Source of the DNA: Flavobacterium sp.
GTDB taxonomy: Bacteria > Bacteroidota > Bacteroidia > Flavobacteriales > Flavobacteriaceae
Length of the DNA: 64,000 nt
Assembly: GCF_039595935.1 (NCBI RefSeq)
Contig: NZ_JBCNKR010000004.1
Location: 1,363,001 to 1,427,000 of the forward strand
Direction: 5' to 3'
This document shows positions 34,758 through 43,957 of this stretch, one piece after another. A model generated the notes under the pieces. That model made no database searches and was not told where the DNA came from. It saw nothing but the letters and a program-made list of their open reading frames with translations. Made by a program: the position numbers and the translations under genes. Position 1 is the stretch's first letter, and each line of letters opens with the position of its first letter.

Positions 34758-36629
34758 CTATTTAGCAGTCCAGGTATTGTTATTTGGAGTTGCATCCATA
34801 AAAATACCACCATCAAGAGTCACTTTCTTAATTTGTTTTTTGCTGTTTAACGCAACAGAAAGTGATTTTTGATTTTTCTCCCAAACTGCCGGAGTTTGAT
34901 GAACGGTTTCAGTTGAATTGTCTGAGTAAACAATATTTACATCAAACGGAATGGCGAAGCCTCCTTTATTTTCTACAGAAATTGTATTTTTTGAAACCTC
35001 TTTCACAGAAAGGTCAATATAATTATTTGTAAAAAACCAATTATTGAAAAACCAATTCAGATTTTTTCCTGAACCTGTATTCATCGAGTTGAAATAATCC
35101 CACGGAATTGGATGTTTTCCATTCCATGTTTCCATATAATGATGAAGCGACTTTTGAAATAAATCATCTCCAAGCATATCTTTTAAAGCAATATAAGAAA
35201 GAGAAGCTTTTCCGTAAGAGTTATTTCCGTAACCTGGTCCTGAAACCTGAGTAGACATTGAAATAATTGGCTGATCTTCTTCTGTAGATTTGTCGTTGAT
35301 GTACTGTTCTACTCTAAATTCTTTATAAAACTTATCTGCAGCTTCTTTTCCATGTTCGGCAATTCCAATTAAATATTCAAAAGTAGTTGCCCAGCCTTCG
35401 TCCATAAAAGCATAACGCGTTTCGTTGATTCCCATAAAAAATGGAAAATAAGTGTGTGCTACTTCGTGATCCTGAACTAATTGTGCAAATTTTGGATCAT
35501 CCATTTGAGAATCGTTACACATCATTGGATATTCCATATCTGCAAATCCCTGAAATGCCGTCATTTTTGAAAACGGATACGGAATTCCAGGCCAGTTGTT
35601 TGAAAACCAATCTAAAGCGTATTGATTATTTTTAACTGAGTTTACAAAATCTGTTCCTTTCACATTATATGCTGCCTGTACACTTGCACGACGATTTGTT
35701 TTTTTATCTACTAAAACACTGCTTGCATCCCATAAATAATGATCGCTTAAACCAAAACATACATCAGAAATATTGTTGGCTTCAAATTTCCATGTATTCC
35801 ATTCGTTTTGTTTGGTAACAAGGCCATTTTTCATTTCCTGCTCGTTTGCAATATGCAGAATTTCATCTGTTACATATGATTTTTTTAAACGTGCTGCAAA
35901 TTCCGGATTTAAAACCTCATCTGGATTTAAGAAATCTCCAGTTGCGTAAACCACAAAGTTTTTGGGTGCTTTTACAGAATAAACATAATCATTAAAATCG
36001 TTATAAAACTCCTGACGATCTGTATGCGGAATTCTGTCCCAGCCGTTGTAATCATCAAAAACAGAAACTCTTGGATAACTGTATGCTACAAAAAATGTAG
36101 ATTCGTCAATTTGGCCTTCTCTCCCACTTTCTTTTGATAAAGGATAATTCCAATCGATATTGATTGTTATTTTAGAATGTGGTGCAATGGCTTTTTTTAG
36201 CTTTACATTTCCAACAGTTCCCCAGCCTCTGGCGTCTTCTTTGTAAACTTCGCCTGCAATTTTAAGATTCGTAAGCGTTAATCCGTTACTTAAAAAATCA
36301 TCACTTACATTTCCGCTTCTTGGTGCCGATGGTTTGTGAAGATTGTTTACAAATCGAATTACAAGATTTCGTAAACTGTCATTACTGTTGTTTTCGTAAA
36401 CGATGGTTTCTGTACCGCTCACCATTTTTGTTTTGGCATCTACGGTAATATCCATAGTATATTTTCCGTGGTTCTGCCAATAATTTTTTCCTGGTTTTCC
36501 GTCCATAGAACGCGTTCCTTTGGCGTAAGCTTCTTTAATATTTCTAGGCATATAAAGCTCTTGTGCAAAGCTTGTTTGTGCCAAAAACAAAAATGCAATA
36601 CATGCAAATTGTAATAGTCTTTTTTTCAT
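34758..36629 (-). CDS. Exported M1 family aminopeptidase
   Basis: 623 residues from the ATG at 36629 (MKKRLLQFACIAFLFLAQTSFAQ), chosen because a signal peptide follows. The upstream extension to 36722 has no such feature. The gluzincin motif is HEVAH at His388 with the third zinc ligand 18 residues later in MDEGW. The GAMEN exopeptidase box is replaced by a form around ADMEYPM, a variant common in this Bacteroidota subgroup. It would trim peptides in the periplasm or outside. The preceding N-terminal beta-domain has TMDITVDAKTKMVSGTETIVY. Confidence 0.88.
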   Translation of the reverse strand: MKKRLLQFACIAFLFLAQTSFAQELYMPRNIKEAYAKGTRSMDGKPGKNYWQNHGKYTMDITVDAKTKMVSGTETIVYENNSNDSLRNLVIRFVNNLHKPSAPRSGNVSDDFLSNGLTLTNLKIAGEVYKEDARGWGTVGNVKLKKAIAPHSKITINIDWNYPLSKESGREGQIDESTFFVAYSYPRVSVFDDYNGWDRIPHTDRQEFYNDFNDYVYSVKAPKNFVVYATGDFLNPDEVLNPEFAARLKKSYVTDEILHIANEQEMKNGLVTKQNEWNTWKFEANNISDVCFGLSDHYLWDASSVLVDKKTNRRASVQAAYNVKGTDFVNSVKNNQYALDWFSNNWPGIPYPFSKMTAFQGFADMEYPMMCNDSQMDDPKFAQLVQDHEVAHTYFPFFMGINETRYAFMDEGWATTFEYLIGIAEHGKEAADKFYKEFRVEQYINDKSTEEDQPIISMSTQVSGPGYGNNSYGKASLSYIALKDMLGDDLFQKSLHHYMETWNGKHPIPWDYFNSMNTGSGKNLNWFFNNWFFTNNYIDLSVKEVSKNTISVENKGGFAIPFDVNIVYSDNSTETVHQTPAVWEKNQKSLSVALNSKKQIKKVTLDGGIFMDATPNNNTWTAK

Positions 36630-36786
36630 AAGCTGGTTTTTGGTTTTATAAAATTTAAGTGTTTTATAATAAGACCGAGTTTTTAAAATAAAGTTACAAA
36701 ATTGATAAAATTTATCTTCCAAGTTACAAAATCAAAAAACTTAGCAACTTAGAACCTTAGTATCTCAGCATCTTATAAAAAAGAAA

Positions 36787-36816
36787 AACCGTCTAATTCT
36801 AAAAGAAAAAGACGGC
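36787..36816 (-). terminator. Terminator of the gapN-like gene
   Basis: Reading left: GCCGTCT, loop, AGACGG and a T-tract. The word-repeat spacer is further left. Confidence 0.75.
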
Positions 36817-36843
36817 ATCTACAATTAATATATAACCTTGATA

Positions 36844-38424
36844 CTACAAAATATAGTCGGTATTAATGAAGTTTGATTCTTTGCTGTTTAGCAATTCCTG
36901 CAAAATTTCATTGTTATAAGCGATATCTTTTGAAGCGACAAACGTACGAATTGAGAAAGAACGCAAAGCATCTGGAATACTTAAAGTACCAACAGCAGAA
37001 TCTTTACGACCTGTAAATGGGAAAGCATCCGGACCTCTTTGGCAAGAGCTGTTTAAGTTCACACGGCACACTAAATTTACCAATGCATCAATCAGCGGTG
37101 CAAGGGTTTTAATATCTTTTCCGAACAAACTTACCTGCTGCCCGTAATTAGATTCTGCCATATCTTCAAGTGGTTCCTGAATATCTTTGAAAGAAATAAT
37201 TGGAACTACAGGACCAAACTGCTCTTCGTGATACACACGCATTTTGTTATTTACCGGATATAAAACAGCCGGAAAAATATAATTATCAGTATGTTTTCCT
37301 CCTTTTTCATTCAGTACTTTCGCGCCTTTGCTTGTTGCATCGTCAATTAATCCCTGAATGTATTTTGGTTTATCCGTTTCCGGAAGCGGTGTTAAAGTCG
37401 CACCTTTATCCCACGGATTCCCAAATGGTAATGCATCTACCTTTTCAGAGAATCTTCTGTTGAATTCCTCTGCAATAGATTCGTGAACATATAATACTTT
37501 TAAAGCTGTACAACGCTGACCATTAAAAGATAAAGTTCCTGTAATACATTCCTGAATTGCCAAATCTAAATCGGCATCCGGAAGGATAATCGCCGGGTTT
37601 TTAGCTTCCAAACCTAAAATTAAACGTAATCTGTTTTTATTTGGATGCTGATCTTGTAAAGCAATCGCCGATTTACTATTTCCAATTAATGCCAGAACAT
37701 CAATTTTTCCGGATTTCATAATCGGAGAAGCAACTTCACGCCCTCTACCGTAAACAATATTAATTACACCTTTTGGGAAACTACTTCTAAAAGCTTCTAA
37801 TAATGGTGAAATACATAAAACCCCATGTTTTGCAGGTTTAAAAATCACGGTGTTACCCATAATTAAAGCCGGAATCAACAATGAGAAAGTTTCGTTTAAT
37901 GGATAATTGTATGGTCCAAGACACAAAACAACTCCAAGAGGTCCGCGGCGAATCATAGCGTTTACACCCTGCACTTTTTCAAAATGTGCGCTACGTCCGT
38001 TTAATTCTTTATAACTGGCAATTGTGTCGTAAATATATTCGACAGTTCTGTCAAATTCTTTTTGAGAATCGCCAAGGTTTTTTCCAATCTCCCACATTAA
38101 AAGTTTTACCACTTCTTCGCGGGTTTCTTTCATCTGTTTAACGAAATTCTCCATGCATTTAATACGGTCAGCAACTTTCATTGTTGGCCATAATCCTTGT
38201 CCTTTATCATAAGCCGCATTTGCAGCTTCAACAACTTCGGCAGCTTCGGCTTCGGCCATAAAAGGAATGGAACCTAATAAAGTAGGTGTGTATTTTTCTG
38301 TAGAAGAAATAGTCGAAAAAACAGGTGTGGTTTGCCCTGTCCATTGTTTTAATTCTCCATTTACAAGGTAGGTATCTTGATTTATAAGGCTTTTAATTTC
38401 AAATTCTTCAGGAATTAAACTCAT
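36844..38424 (-). CDS. gapN: NADP-dependent glyceraldehyde-3-phosphate dehydrogenase-like
   Basis: 526 residues, aldehyde dehydrogenase superfamily. The catalytic glutamate lies in [20 protein letters not shown] and the catalytic cysteine in [12 protein letters not shown]; both blocks match the non-phosphorylating GapN group, including the plant-type enzymes. It would oxidise glyceraldehyde-3-phosphate directly to 3-phosphoglycerate with NADPH production, bypassing phosphorylation. Cytosolic. A related semialdehyde dehydrogenase cannot be fully excluded. Stands alone. Confidence 0.8.
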   Translation of the reverse strand: MSLIPEEFEIKSLINQDTYLVNGELKQWTGQTTPVFSTISSTEKYTPTLLGSIPFMAEAEAAEVVEAANAAYDKGQGLWPTMKVADRIKCMENFVKQMKETREEVVKLLMWEIGKNLGDSQKEFDRTVEYIYDTIASYKELNGRSAHFEKVQGVNAMIRRGPLGVVLCLGPYNYPLNETFSLLIPALIMGNTVIFKPAKHGVLCISPLLEAFRSSFPKGVINIVYGRGREVASPIMKSGKIDVLALIGNSKSAIALQDQHPNKNRLRLILGLEAKNPAIILPDADLDLAIQECITGTLSFNGQRCTALKVLYVHESIAEEFNRRFSEKVDALPFGNPWDKGATLTPLPETDKPKYIQGLIDDATSKGAKVLNEKGGKHTDNYIFPAVLYPVNNKMRVYHEEQFGPVVPIISFKDIQEPLEDMAESNYGQQVSLFGKDIKTLAPLIDALVNLVCRVNLNSSCQRGPDAFPFTGRKDSAVGTLSIPDALRSFSIRTFVASKDIAYNNEILQELLNSKESNFINTDYIL

Positions 38425-38464
38425 AATCTGGTAATTTTTATTTGGTTATTAATAGCATTTTAAT

Positions 38465-38495
38465 GAAAAAAGAGGCTTTTTTTCGCCTCTTCTTC
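38465..38495 (-). terminator. Terminator of the rhodanese gene
   Basis: Reading left: AGAGGC, a loop of A, GCCTCT and a run of T; just after the rhodanese stop. Confidence 0.75.
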
Positions 38496-38499
38496 ATTT

Positions 38500-38811
38500 T
38501 TATGGTTGTACGGTTTCGCCTTCCCAGTCCAGGATTCCGCCTAGCAGATTATAGGCATTTTCTATACCTAACTCATTCATAATCTGACATGCTTTAGCGC
38601 TTCTTGCTCCAGAACGGCAATACACGTAGTAGTTTTTATTTTTATCTAATTCTTCGATTTCATAAATAAAACCCTGACCTTTATTGATATCAATGTTTAC
38701 AGCATTTTCAATATAGCCATCATTAAATTCGTCTTCAGTTCTTACGTCCAGTATAACTGCATTCTCGTCAGCAGCCAGCTGATTAACCCAATCTTCTTGT
38801 GATAAATTCAT
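38500..38811 (-). CDS. Single-domain rhodanese
   Basis: 103 residues, one rhodanese domain: VILDVRTEDEFNDGYIENAVNI, then the active-site loop YCRSGARS with the sulfur-carrying cysteine, and a last helix NLLGGILDWE. It should carry persulfide sulfur. It is divergent from the Crp/Fnr gene and lies next to other sulfur-handling genes. Confidence 0.9.
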   Translation of the reverse strand: MNLSQEDWVNQLAADENAVILDVRTEDEFNDGYIENAVNIDINKGQGFIYEIEELDKNKNYYVYCRSGARSAKACQIMNELGIENAYNLLGGILDWEGETVQP

Positions 38812-39159
38812 AATATGTGTTTTTTGTAAAATTACGACGTTTCTATTAATTAAAAACGTTCAAAATGCGATTTCGATTATTATTCTCAGAAAACGTTTTA
38901 GAGAAACTATTATAATCAGTGAAACACAAATTTACTTACTATTTTCAAAAATACACTCTATAAAATCGATAGAAAATAGGATTTTTTCATTTATGTAAAA
39001 TACTCTTAAATATAGTTTTCTCACAATTTATGATAGTTGAATCTAGTATCTTTGTAAAAAATTATAGTTTTTAATCTCTTTTTGATAAAATATTTCGTCA
39101 CGAATTGCAGAAATTTTCATGATGAATTCGTGAGATTCGCGGCAAAAAAATACACTAAA
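38812..39159. other. 348-bp intergenic region with crp/fnr promoter
   Basis: AT-rich DNA between divergent rhodanese and Crp/Fnr genes. A -7 box TATCTTTG lies at 39047-39054, reading right. No gene is seen. Confidence 0.5.
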
Positions 39160-39801
39160 ATGCAAAATTCATTAAAAAATATCTTTCCTAATTTCTCCAG
39201 CGAACTCATTGCTACAATTGAAGAAAACGGAAGCCATCAGGATTTTGAAGCCGGAACTATTTTAATGCGAACCGGACAATATATCAAAAACACGGTTTTG
39301 ATTACCAAAGGAAAAATCAAAATTTATCGCGAAGGCGAAGATGGCGGCGAATTTTTAATGTATTATCTCCAGCCCGGACAAGCCTGCGCTATTTCTATGA
39401 TTTGTACCGCAAAAAGCGAAAAGAGCCAGATTATGGCAAAAGTAGTCGAAGATGTTTCAGTAATGATGATTCCGCTGCAAATGATGGACAAATGGATGAT
39501 GGAACATCGTTCCTGGTATGAATTTGTTATTGAAACGTATAGAAGCCGTTTTGAAGAAGTTCTGGAAGTGGTCGATAATATCGCTTTTCGTTCTATGGAC
39601 GAACGTTTGGAGTTTTATTTAAAAAGACATTCTGATGCCTGCGGATGCTCTGAAGTCAAACTTTCTCACCAAGAAATCGCCACCGAATTAAATACCTCCA
39701 GAGAAGTTGTTTCCAGATTACTAAAAAAAATGGAACAACGAGGTTTGGTCAAACTCAACCGAAACCAAATTGAATTATTAAACACAAATTTCACTAATTA
39801 A
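39160..39801 (+). CDS. Crp/Fnr family transcriptional regulator
   Basis: 213 residues from the ATG at 39160 (MQNSLKNIF). An upstream frame to 39082 has no conserved features. The cyclic-nucleotide-fold domain (FEAGTILMRTGQYIKNTVLITKGKIKIYREGED) leads through a long helix to the winged HTH: SHQEIATELNTSREVVSRLLKKMEQRGLVKL. Its genes nearby include a TauE exporter and, beyond an insertion, a persulfide enzyme and YeeE transporters, so sulfide or reactive-sulfur sensing is plausible. Cysteines DACGCSE before the HTH could be sensors. Confidence 0.88.
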   Translation: MQNSLKNIFPNFSSELIATIEENGSHQDFEAGTILMRTGQYIKNTVLITKGKIKIYREGEDGGEFLMYYLQPGQACAISMICTAKSEKSQIMAKVVEDVSVMMIPLQMMDKWMMEHRSWYEFVIETYRSRFEEVLEVVDNIAFRSMDERLEFYLKRHSDACGCSEVKLSHQEIATELNTSREVVSRLLKKMEQRGLVKLNRNQIELLNTNFTN

Positions 39802-39918
39802 CACAGATTTGATTATTGAAAAATGTCAGTTCGAGCGAAGTCGAGAACCCGCAAAGCATTTCGACTTCGCTCAATATGACATATGACTTCGTGTTAATTA
39901 GTGAAATTTGTGTTTAAT
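39777..39918. repeat. Nested inverted repeat, one arm being the regulator 3' end
   Basis: Perfect 28-bp arms at 39777-39804 and 39891-39918; the left arm includes the last codons and stop of the Crp/Fnr gene. A second, inner, imperfect pair lies at 39824-39845 and 39859-39881 (words TTCGAGCGAAGTCGAG and TCGACTTCGCTC). Confidence 0.85.
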
Positions 39919-39988
39919 AATTCTTTCTGTGATAAATGTTACTGTGAGTTTCTAATTTCCGAAGCAACTTTGCATAAAAATAAATGCA

Positions 39989-40774
39989 ATGGAATATTTA
40001 GGGTATTTTGCTTCGATAATAATCGGGATTTCGCTGGGCTTAATTGGCGGCGGCGGCTCTATTCTGACTATTCCCATCTTGGTTTATCTTTTTAAAGTAA
40101 ATCCTGATCAGGCTACTTCTTATTCTTTATTTATTGTTGGATTAACCGCTTTATTCGGAAGTTACAGCCATTATAAAATGGGAAATTTAAAACTAAAATC
40201 GGCTTTATATTTTGCGATTCCGTCTGTGATTTCGATTTTGATAATTCGAGAAGTTATATTTCCTCAAATTGCTGCGACACTTTTTTCTATTGCCTCTTAC
40301 ACCGTTTCAAAAGATTTCCTGATAATGATTGTTTTTTCGGTATTAATGATAACCGCAGCAATTTCGATGATTAGAAAAAACCTTCCTGAAATGAAAAGTA
40401 CCGAAACCAATTATCCTCAATTAAGCTTTATTGGTTTTTTAGTGGGAATCGTAACGGGATTTCTCGGCGCGGGCGGCGGATTTTTGATCATTCCTGCACT
40501 TTTGTTTTTTGCCAAATTACCCATGAAACAAGCTGTTGGCACTTCATTATTGATTATTACAATTAATTCCTCAATAGGTTTTGGAGGTGATTTATATATT
40601 GGAACTCCAATCGATTATACTTTTTTATTAGGCGTTTCAGGAATGGCACTTTTAGGAATGCTTATCGGAAGCCAGCTTTCTAAAAAAATTGACGGTGCAA
40701 AATTAAAACCTCTTTTTGGCTGGTTTGTTCTCGTAATGGGATTTTATATCATTGCTAAAGAGGTTTTGTTTTAG
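39989..40774 (+). CDS. TauE/SafE family sulfite/organosulfonate exporter
   Basis: 261 residues, about 8 membrane helices. Two TauE/SafE repeats are visible: LGLIGGGGSILTIPILVYLFKVNPDQATSYSL and VTGFLGAGGGFLIIPALLFFAKLPMKQAVGTSLL. This family exports sulfite, thiosulfate or sulfonates. It lies close to sulfur-oxidation genes and the Crp/Fnr regulator, so export of a product of sulfide oxidation is the likely role. Confidence 0.88.
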   Translation: MEYLGYFASIIIGISLGLIGGGGSILTIPILVYLFKVNPDQATSYSLFIVGLTALFGSYSHYKMGNLKLKSALYFAIPSVISILIIREVIFPQIAATLFSIASYTVSKDFLIMIVFSVLMITAAISMIRKNLPEMKSTETNYPQLSFIGFLVGIVTGFLGAGGGFLIIPALLFFAKLPMKQAVGTSLLIITINSSIGFGGDLYIGTPIDYTFLLGVSGMALLGMLIGSQLSKKIDGAKLKPLFGWFVLVMGFYIIAKEVLF

Positions 40775-40872
40775 AAGTTATTTCTTCTCGCAGATTTTGC
40801 AGATAAGCAGATTTTTTTCTTTAAATAATTTTATAAAAGCTCCAGTTTAAAGCTAGTTTTCGCATTTTTGTC

Positions 40873-40964
40873 ATTTCGACGAAGGAGAAATCTGCGCAAG
40901 AAACTCTACAAAGATTGAACTCTCGTTGCGTAGCTTCTTGCGCAGATTTCTCCTTCGTCGAAAT
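40873..40964. repeat. Long inverted repeat element 1
   Basis: Perfect 30-bp arms (ATTTCGACGAAGGAGAAATC... at 40873-40902; complement at 40935-40964). The loop contains CAAAGATTGAA, also seen in the element at 46529, so both belong to one family. Non-coding. Confidence 0.85.
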
Positions 40965-41044
40965 TACACTGATTGTGGTTATTTTTGTTTAAAACTAAAG
41001 TTCCTTTCAATCTTTGTTTAAAACTTTGACAAAGATGAAACTAT

Positions 41045-41482
41045 TTAGATTGTTTTCTTTTCAGTAGTTTTAGCATTTGGTTTTCTGTAAAATAAATACC
41101 TTAAAACCAAAGTATAAAAAGTAAAAATTGAAGTTGTTAAAGTTCCAACAACAAACAAAAATTCTGTTTGTGAAAGAATAAAGAATTTATACGATGCGCC
41201 AGCTCCGTGCAGTAAAATAACAAGCGCAATAAAAATCGCCCATCTTGAGGAAAAAATAAAAGCTTTTTTGGCATTTTCTTGTCTTAGCTTTCTTTCCAGA
41301 CTTTCATTTGCCTGTTCGATTTCAAATCTTTTCAGTTCGATATATTCCGAATGACTTTTCGGATCATAAGGTCTCATTAAATGATCTTCTTTTTCAGCTT
41401 CTTTAGTTACATCTTTCGGAACATTAATAATATCGTTTCCTAAAGCGCTTTGCGGTAATTTTTCTGCTAAAGTTTTTTCCAT
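41045..41482 (-). CDS. Two-helix membrane protein, candidate toxin partner
   Basis: 145 residues. Cytosolic charged N-terminus (~1-77, with helix-rich YIELKRFEIEQANESLERKLRQE), then membrane segments near 81-103 and 105-130, and a basic tail (RKPNAKTTEKK). The start overlaps the stop of the Panacea gene by one base (TAATG), a tight coupling typical of toxin-antitoxin pairs. I do not recognise the family by sequence; the toxin role is inferred from the neighbour. Confidence 0.6.
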   Translation of the reverse strand: MEKTLAEKLPQSALGNDIINVPKDVTKEAEKEDHLMRPYDPKSHSEYIELKRFEIEQANESLERKLRQENAKKAFIFSSRWAIFIALVILLHGAGASYKFFILSQTEFLFVVGTLTTSIFTFYTLVLRYLFYRKPNAKTTEKKTI

Positions 41483-41931
41483 TAACTATTTAGTTTTTCC
41501 TTATAATATTCTCTAATTAAATCATTTCCGATAACAGCATCCTGCGTTCCGTCCCAAGTCTGCGACCACGGACTTCCCTCTTCATGCGTCAATGCCGAAA
41601 GCTGCAAGCCCGATAAACCTTTATAATTGTCCCAGATTTTTTTCAGGAATTCTTTGTCTTCCTCTTTCAGTGGAGTTTTTGCAGATAAATTCAGTAAAAA
41701 TGGATCAACAGGATCTTTACCAAACATTCGTATGGCGTAATACAAATCCGGAATAACCGCTCCATATTTCCATGCCTGGATTTCATTCTCAAAAAGCGGC
41801 TTTCCGGTGATTCCTAAATGCCATCCATCTGAAATATAAGTAAGCTTTAGCAACTTCATTGGGTCAAGTCCCATACCCTCTTCTTTTGCCAGCTCAATAA
41901 AATACTTCGCTATGTCAAAACAATTATACAT
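41482..41931 (-). CDS. Panacea-domain (DUF4065/SocA-like) protein, candidate antitoxin
   Basis: 149 residues. Diagnostic blocks of the Panacea domain: FDIAKYFIELAKEEG, MKLLKLTYISDGWHL, GKPLFENEIQAWKYGAVIPDLYYAI. The domain is an antitoxin module known to neutralise many unrelated toxins. It precedes the small membrane protein gene with a one-base overlap. DUF4065 proteins can also be phage or stress proteins, but the arrangement favours antitoxin. Confidence 0.85.
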   Translation of the reverse strand: MYNCFDIAKYFIELAKEEGMGLDPMKLLKLTYISDGWHLGITGKPLFENEIQAWKYGAVIPDLYYAIRMFGKDPVDPFLLNLSAKTPLKEEDKEFLKKIWDNYKGLSGLQLSALTHEEGSPWSQTWDGTQDAVIGNDLIREYYKEKLNS

Positions 41932-42035
41932 TTTCTAAAATTTTAATTATTTCTCTTCTAACAAAACTAATAAAAAGGAAATCAAATACACTATTTGTAA
42001 AAATTATATTAAGAAAATTTAATGTCTAATATTTG

Positions 42036-42119
42036 AGCGTTGTCTCCGGCCGGGATATCCACTATATCTTTTTCTTACTAAAGAAGCAAGAAAAAGGATA
42101 CCGCTCCTATCCCTAACGC
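42036..42119. repeat. Structured GC-rich inverted element
   Basis: Outer pair GCGTT...GGGAT with ATCCC...AACGC and inner pair ATCTTTTTCTT with AAGAAAAAGGAT, folding into one long interrupted hairpin. Locally GC-rich against AT-rich flanks. Between the ATPase-TOPRIM and Panacea genes; no coding potential. Confidence 0.65.
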
Positions 42120-42132
42120 AGAATTTAATCAC

Positions 42133-43908
42133 TCAAATAATTTTTTTTATTGTATCGAAAATTGATTTTGGAGTAAAATCTGGAAAATCATTTATAATTT
42201 TTTGAATAACGTCTTTTTTGAGCATATCTTCTCTATTGTAACTTCTTAAAAAGGGATATTTCTCTTTATACAAACTTTCAAGAGCATGCCCTTGGAAAAG
42301 ATTAAATTCAAAAGAAACCTTTAATTTCCAATCATTATGCAAATCATAATCTTGTTTATTATCAGAATTCAAACCTAAATCGTTTAAAACTTTATCTATA
42401 ATCATTTGTGCTTCTTCTTCTTTCAAACTTCCAATTTCAGAATACTTAGAAATCCTATCTATTCCAAAGTCGGTAATTTGTTTTTTTGTTTCTCTAATAA
42501 AAAGCAGTCCCATCATCAATGGGTCTAAAAGATAATTCTCAATCGAATATCGTTCATTTTCTCCTAAAACAATTATTCTATCTCTACTTTCATTAGCTGT
42601 GTCCCAATCTATAATTCCATAAATTAATTCATTCCCATTTTCGTACAAATTATTAACTACAGCAATTACATCTGTACAATTTGACCCTTCTGAAGTTCTT
42701 GCCGCTAAATAAATAGGATCTGAATTTATTTTATCTGTTCGTAAAAGAATGTTTGTGAGAAACTCATAATAAACTACATCATATTTACTTTCAACAAAAA
42801 CTTGTCTTCTTTTATCATTAGATATTTTTAAAAAAGGAATATCACTAGATAATAGTTCGATTGCTTTCTGCACTGATATCTTATGAGGCACAGGGTTACC
42901 TCGTTCTATCTGATATATTGAAATACCTTCTGATGAAATTACTGTAGTTGGTGAATGAGTTGTTATAACAGCAGGTATACCACTAATATCAACAATATTA
43001 TTATTCAATATTTGAACCATTTTTCGAGACATTGATGGATGCAAAGCAGCATCAGGTTCGTCTATTAATAAAAAATCAGGTTTATTATCAACTCCATTAG
43101 AGTTATAAATAGCTAACGCCAAAGACATCAAAACTTTTTCCCCAGTGGACAAATCTTGAGAAGAAATTTCTGTTCCATTTTGTCTATCAATAAGCCTAAA
43201 ATTAAAGTTTAAATCTGCTCTGCTACCTAAAGGAGAATTTACAGTGTATGGAACATTTATTTCATCAAGTATAGTATTTACAAAATCCCATGGAGGAACT
43301 CCATTTTTTTTTATAAATTCCTCTTCAGATAAAATTTCAGATGTAGTAGGGAGGTCTTGCGACAAATAATATTTATTCACATTATTTTCTTCAAATAATC
43401 TATGATAATTTTTAAAAATTAAAGCAAACTGAGCTGTAAAAAAATCATTTTCAGCCATAATCGATACATCGAAATTATTAAAAACATCTTCTTCGGTTAT
43501 CTCTTCAATTTTTTTTCCAATTTTTGGAATAACTTTTATAGCAATTTTGTTAAAGCTAGGATCACCTGAATAAATCATCAAATTAGCCTGATTTAATGCC
43601 GCATTAGCACTCTTTGTTCTAATAACTGCACTCTTAAACTGATCGTAAAAACCTTTTATCCAACTTATTATATTAGAAGGATTACATTCCTCTTGAATTT
43701 GGGAATTTAAACCATTAAATGGAATATATCTTATATTTAAAACTTTATTTCCATCAATATATACTTCGCTAAATTCATTATTAGAAATAGCTTCCAATAA
43801 ATGGGTTTTACCACTACCATTTAAGCCTGTTAAAACTGAAAAATCAGGAAGTTCAAATTCACAAACATCTATTGATTTGTATTTTTTTTTTATTATAATT
43901 TTTATCAT
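42133..43908 (-). CDS. Fused ATPase-TOPRIM protein (OLD/PARIS-like)
   Basis: 591 residues. An ABC-type ATPase: Walker A GLNGSGKT at 28-35, signature LSTGEKVLMSLAL near 253, Walker B LLIDEPDAALHP near 282 and switch His in TTHSP near 318. The C-terminal ~220 residues look like a DUF4435/OLD TOPRIM domain: FVESKYD (Glu near 371), GIIDWDTAN (DxD near 433) and SIENYLLDPL (near 458). OLD nucleases and the PARIS anti-phage system (AriA plus AriB) have these parts. Its base use is more AT-rich than its neighbours. Defence is the best guess. Confidence 0.78.
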   Translation of the reverse strand: MIKIIIKKKYKSIDVCEFELPDFSVLTGLNGSGKTHLLEAISNNEFSEVYIDGNKVLNIRYIPFNGLNSQIQEECNPSNIISWIKGFYDQFKSAVIRTKSANAALNQANLMIYSGDPSFNKIAIKVIPKIGKKIEEITEEDVFNNFDVSIMAENDFFTAQFALIFKNYHRLFEENNVNKYYLSQDLPTTSEILSEEEFIKKNGVPPWDFVNTILDEINVPYTVNSPLGSRADLNFNFRLIDRQNGTEISSQDLSTGEKVLMSLALAIYNSNGVDNKPDFLLIDEPDAALHPSMSRKMVQILNNNIVDISGIPAVITTHSPTTVISSEGISIYQIERGNPVPHKISVQKAIELLSSDIPFLKISNDKRRQVFVESKYDVVYYEFLTNILLRTDKINSDPIYLAARTSEGSNCTDVIAVVNNLYENGNELIYGIIDWDTANESRDRIIVLGENERYSIENYLLDPLMMGLLFIRETKKQITDFGIDRISKYSEIGSLKEEEAQMIIDKVLNDLGLNSDNKQDYDLHNDWKLKVSFEFNLFQGHALESLYKEKYPFLRSYNREDMLKKDVIQKIINDFPDFTPKSIFDTIKKII

Positions 43909-43957
43909 ATTTGGTATATCGTTTTACAAATAAATAATATTTTTCATAACTAAAACA

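Noticed and set aside
42133-43908. Ordinary ABC transporter ATPase
   Set aside because: The long insert between Walker motifs and the TOPRIM-like C-terminus do not fit a transporter subunit; no permease nearby.
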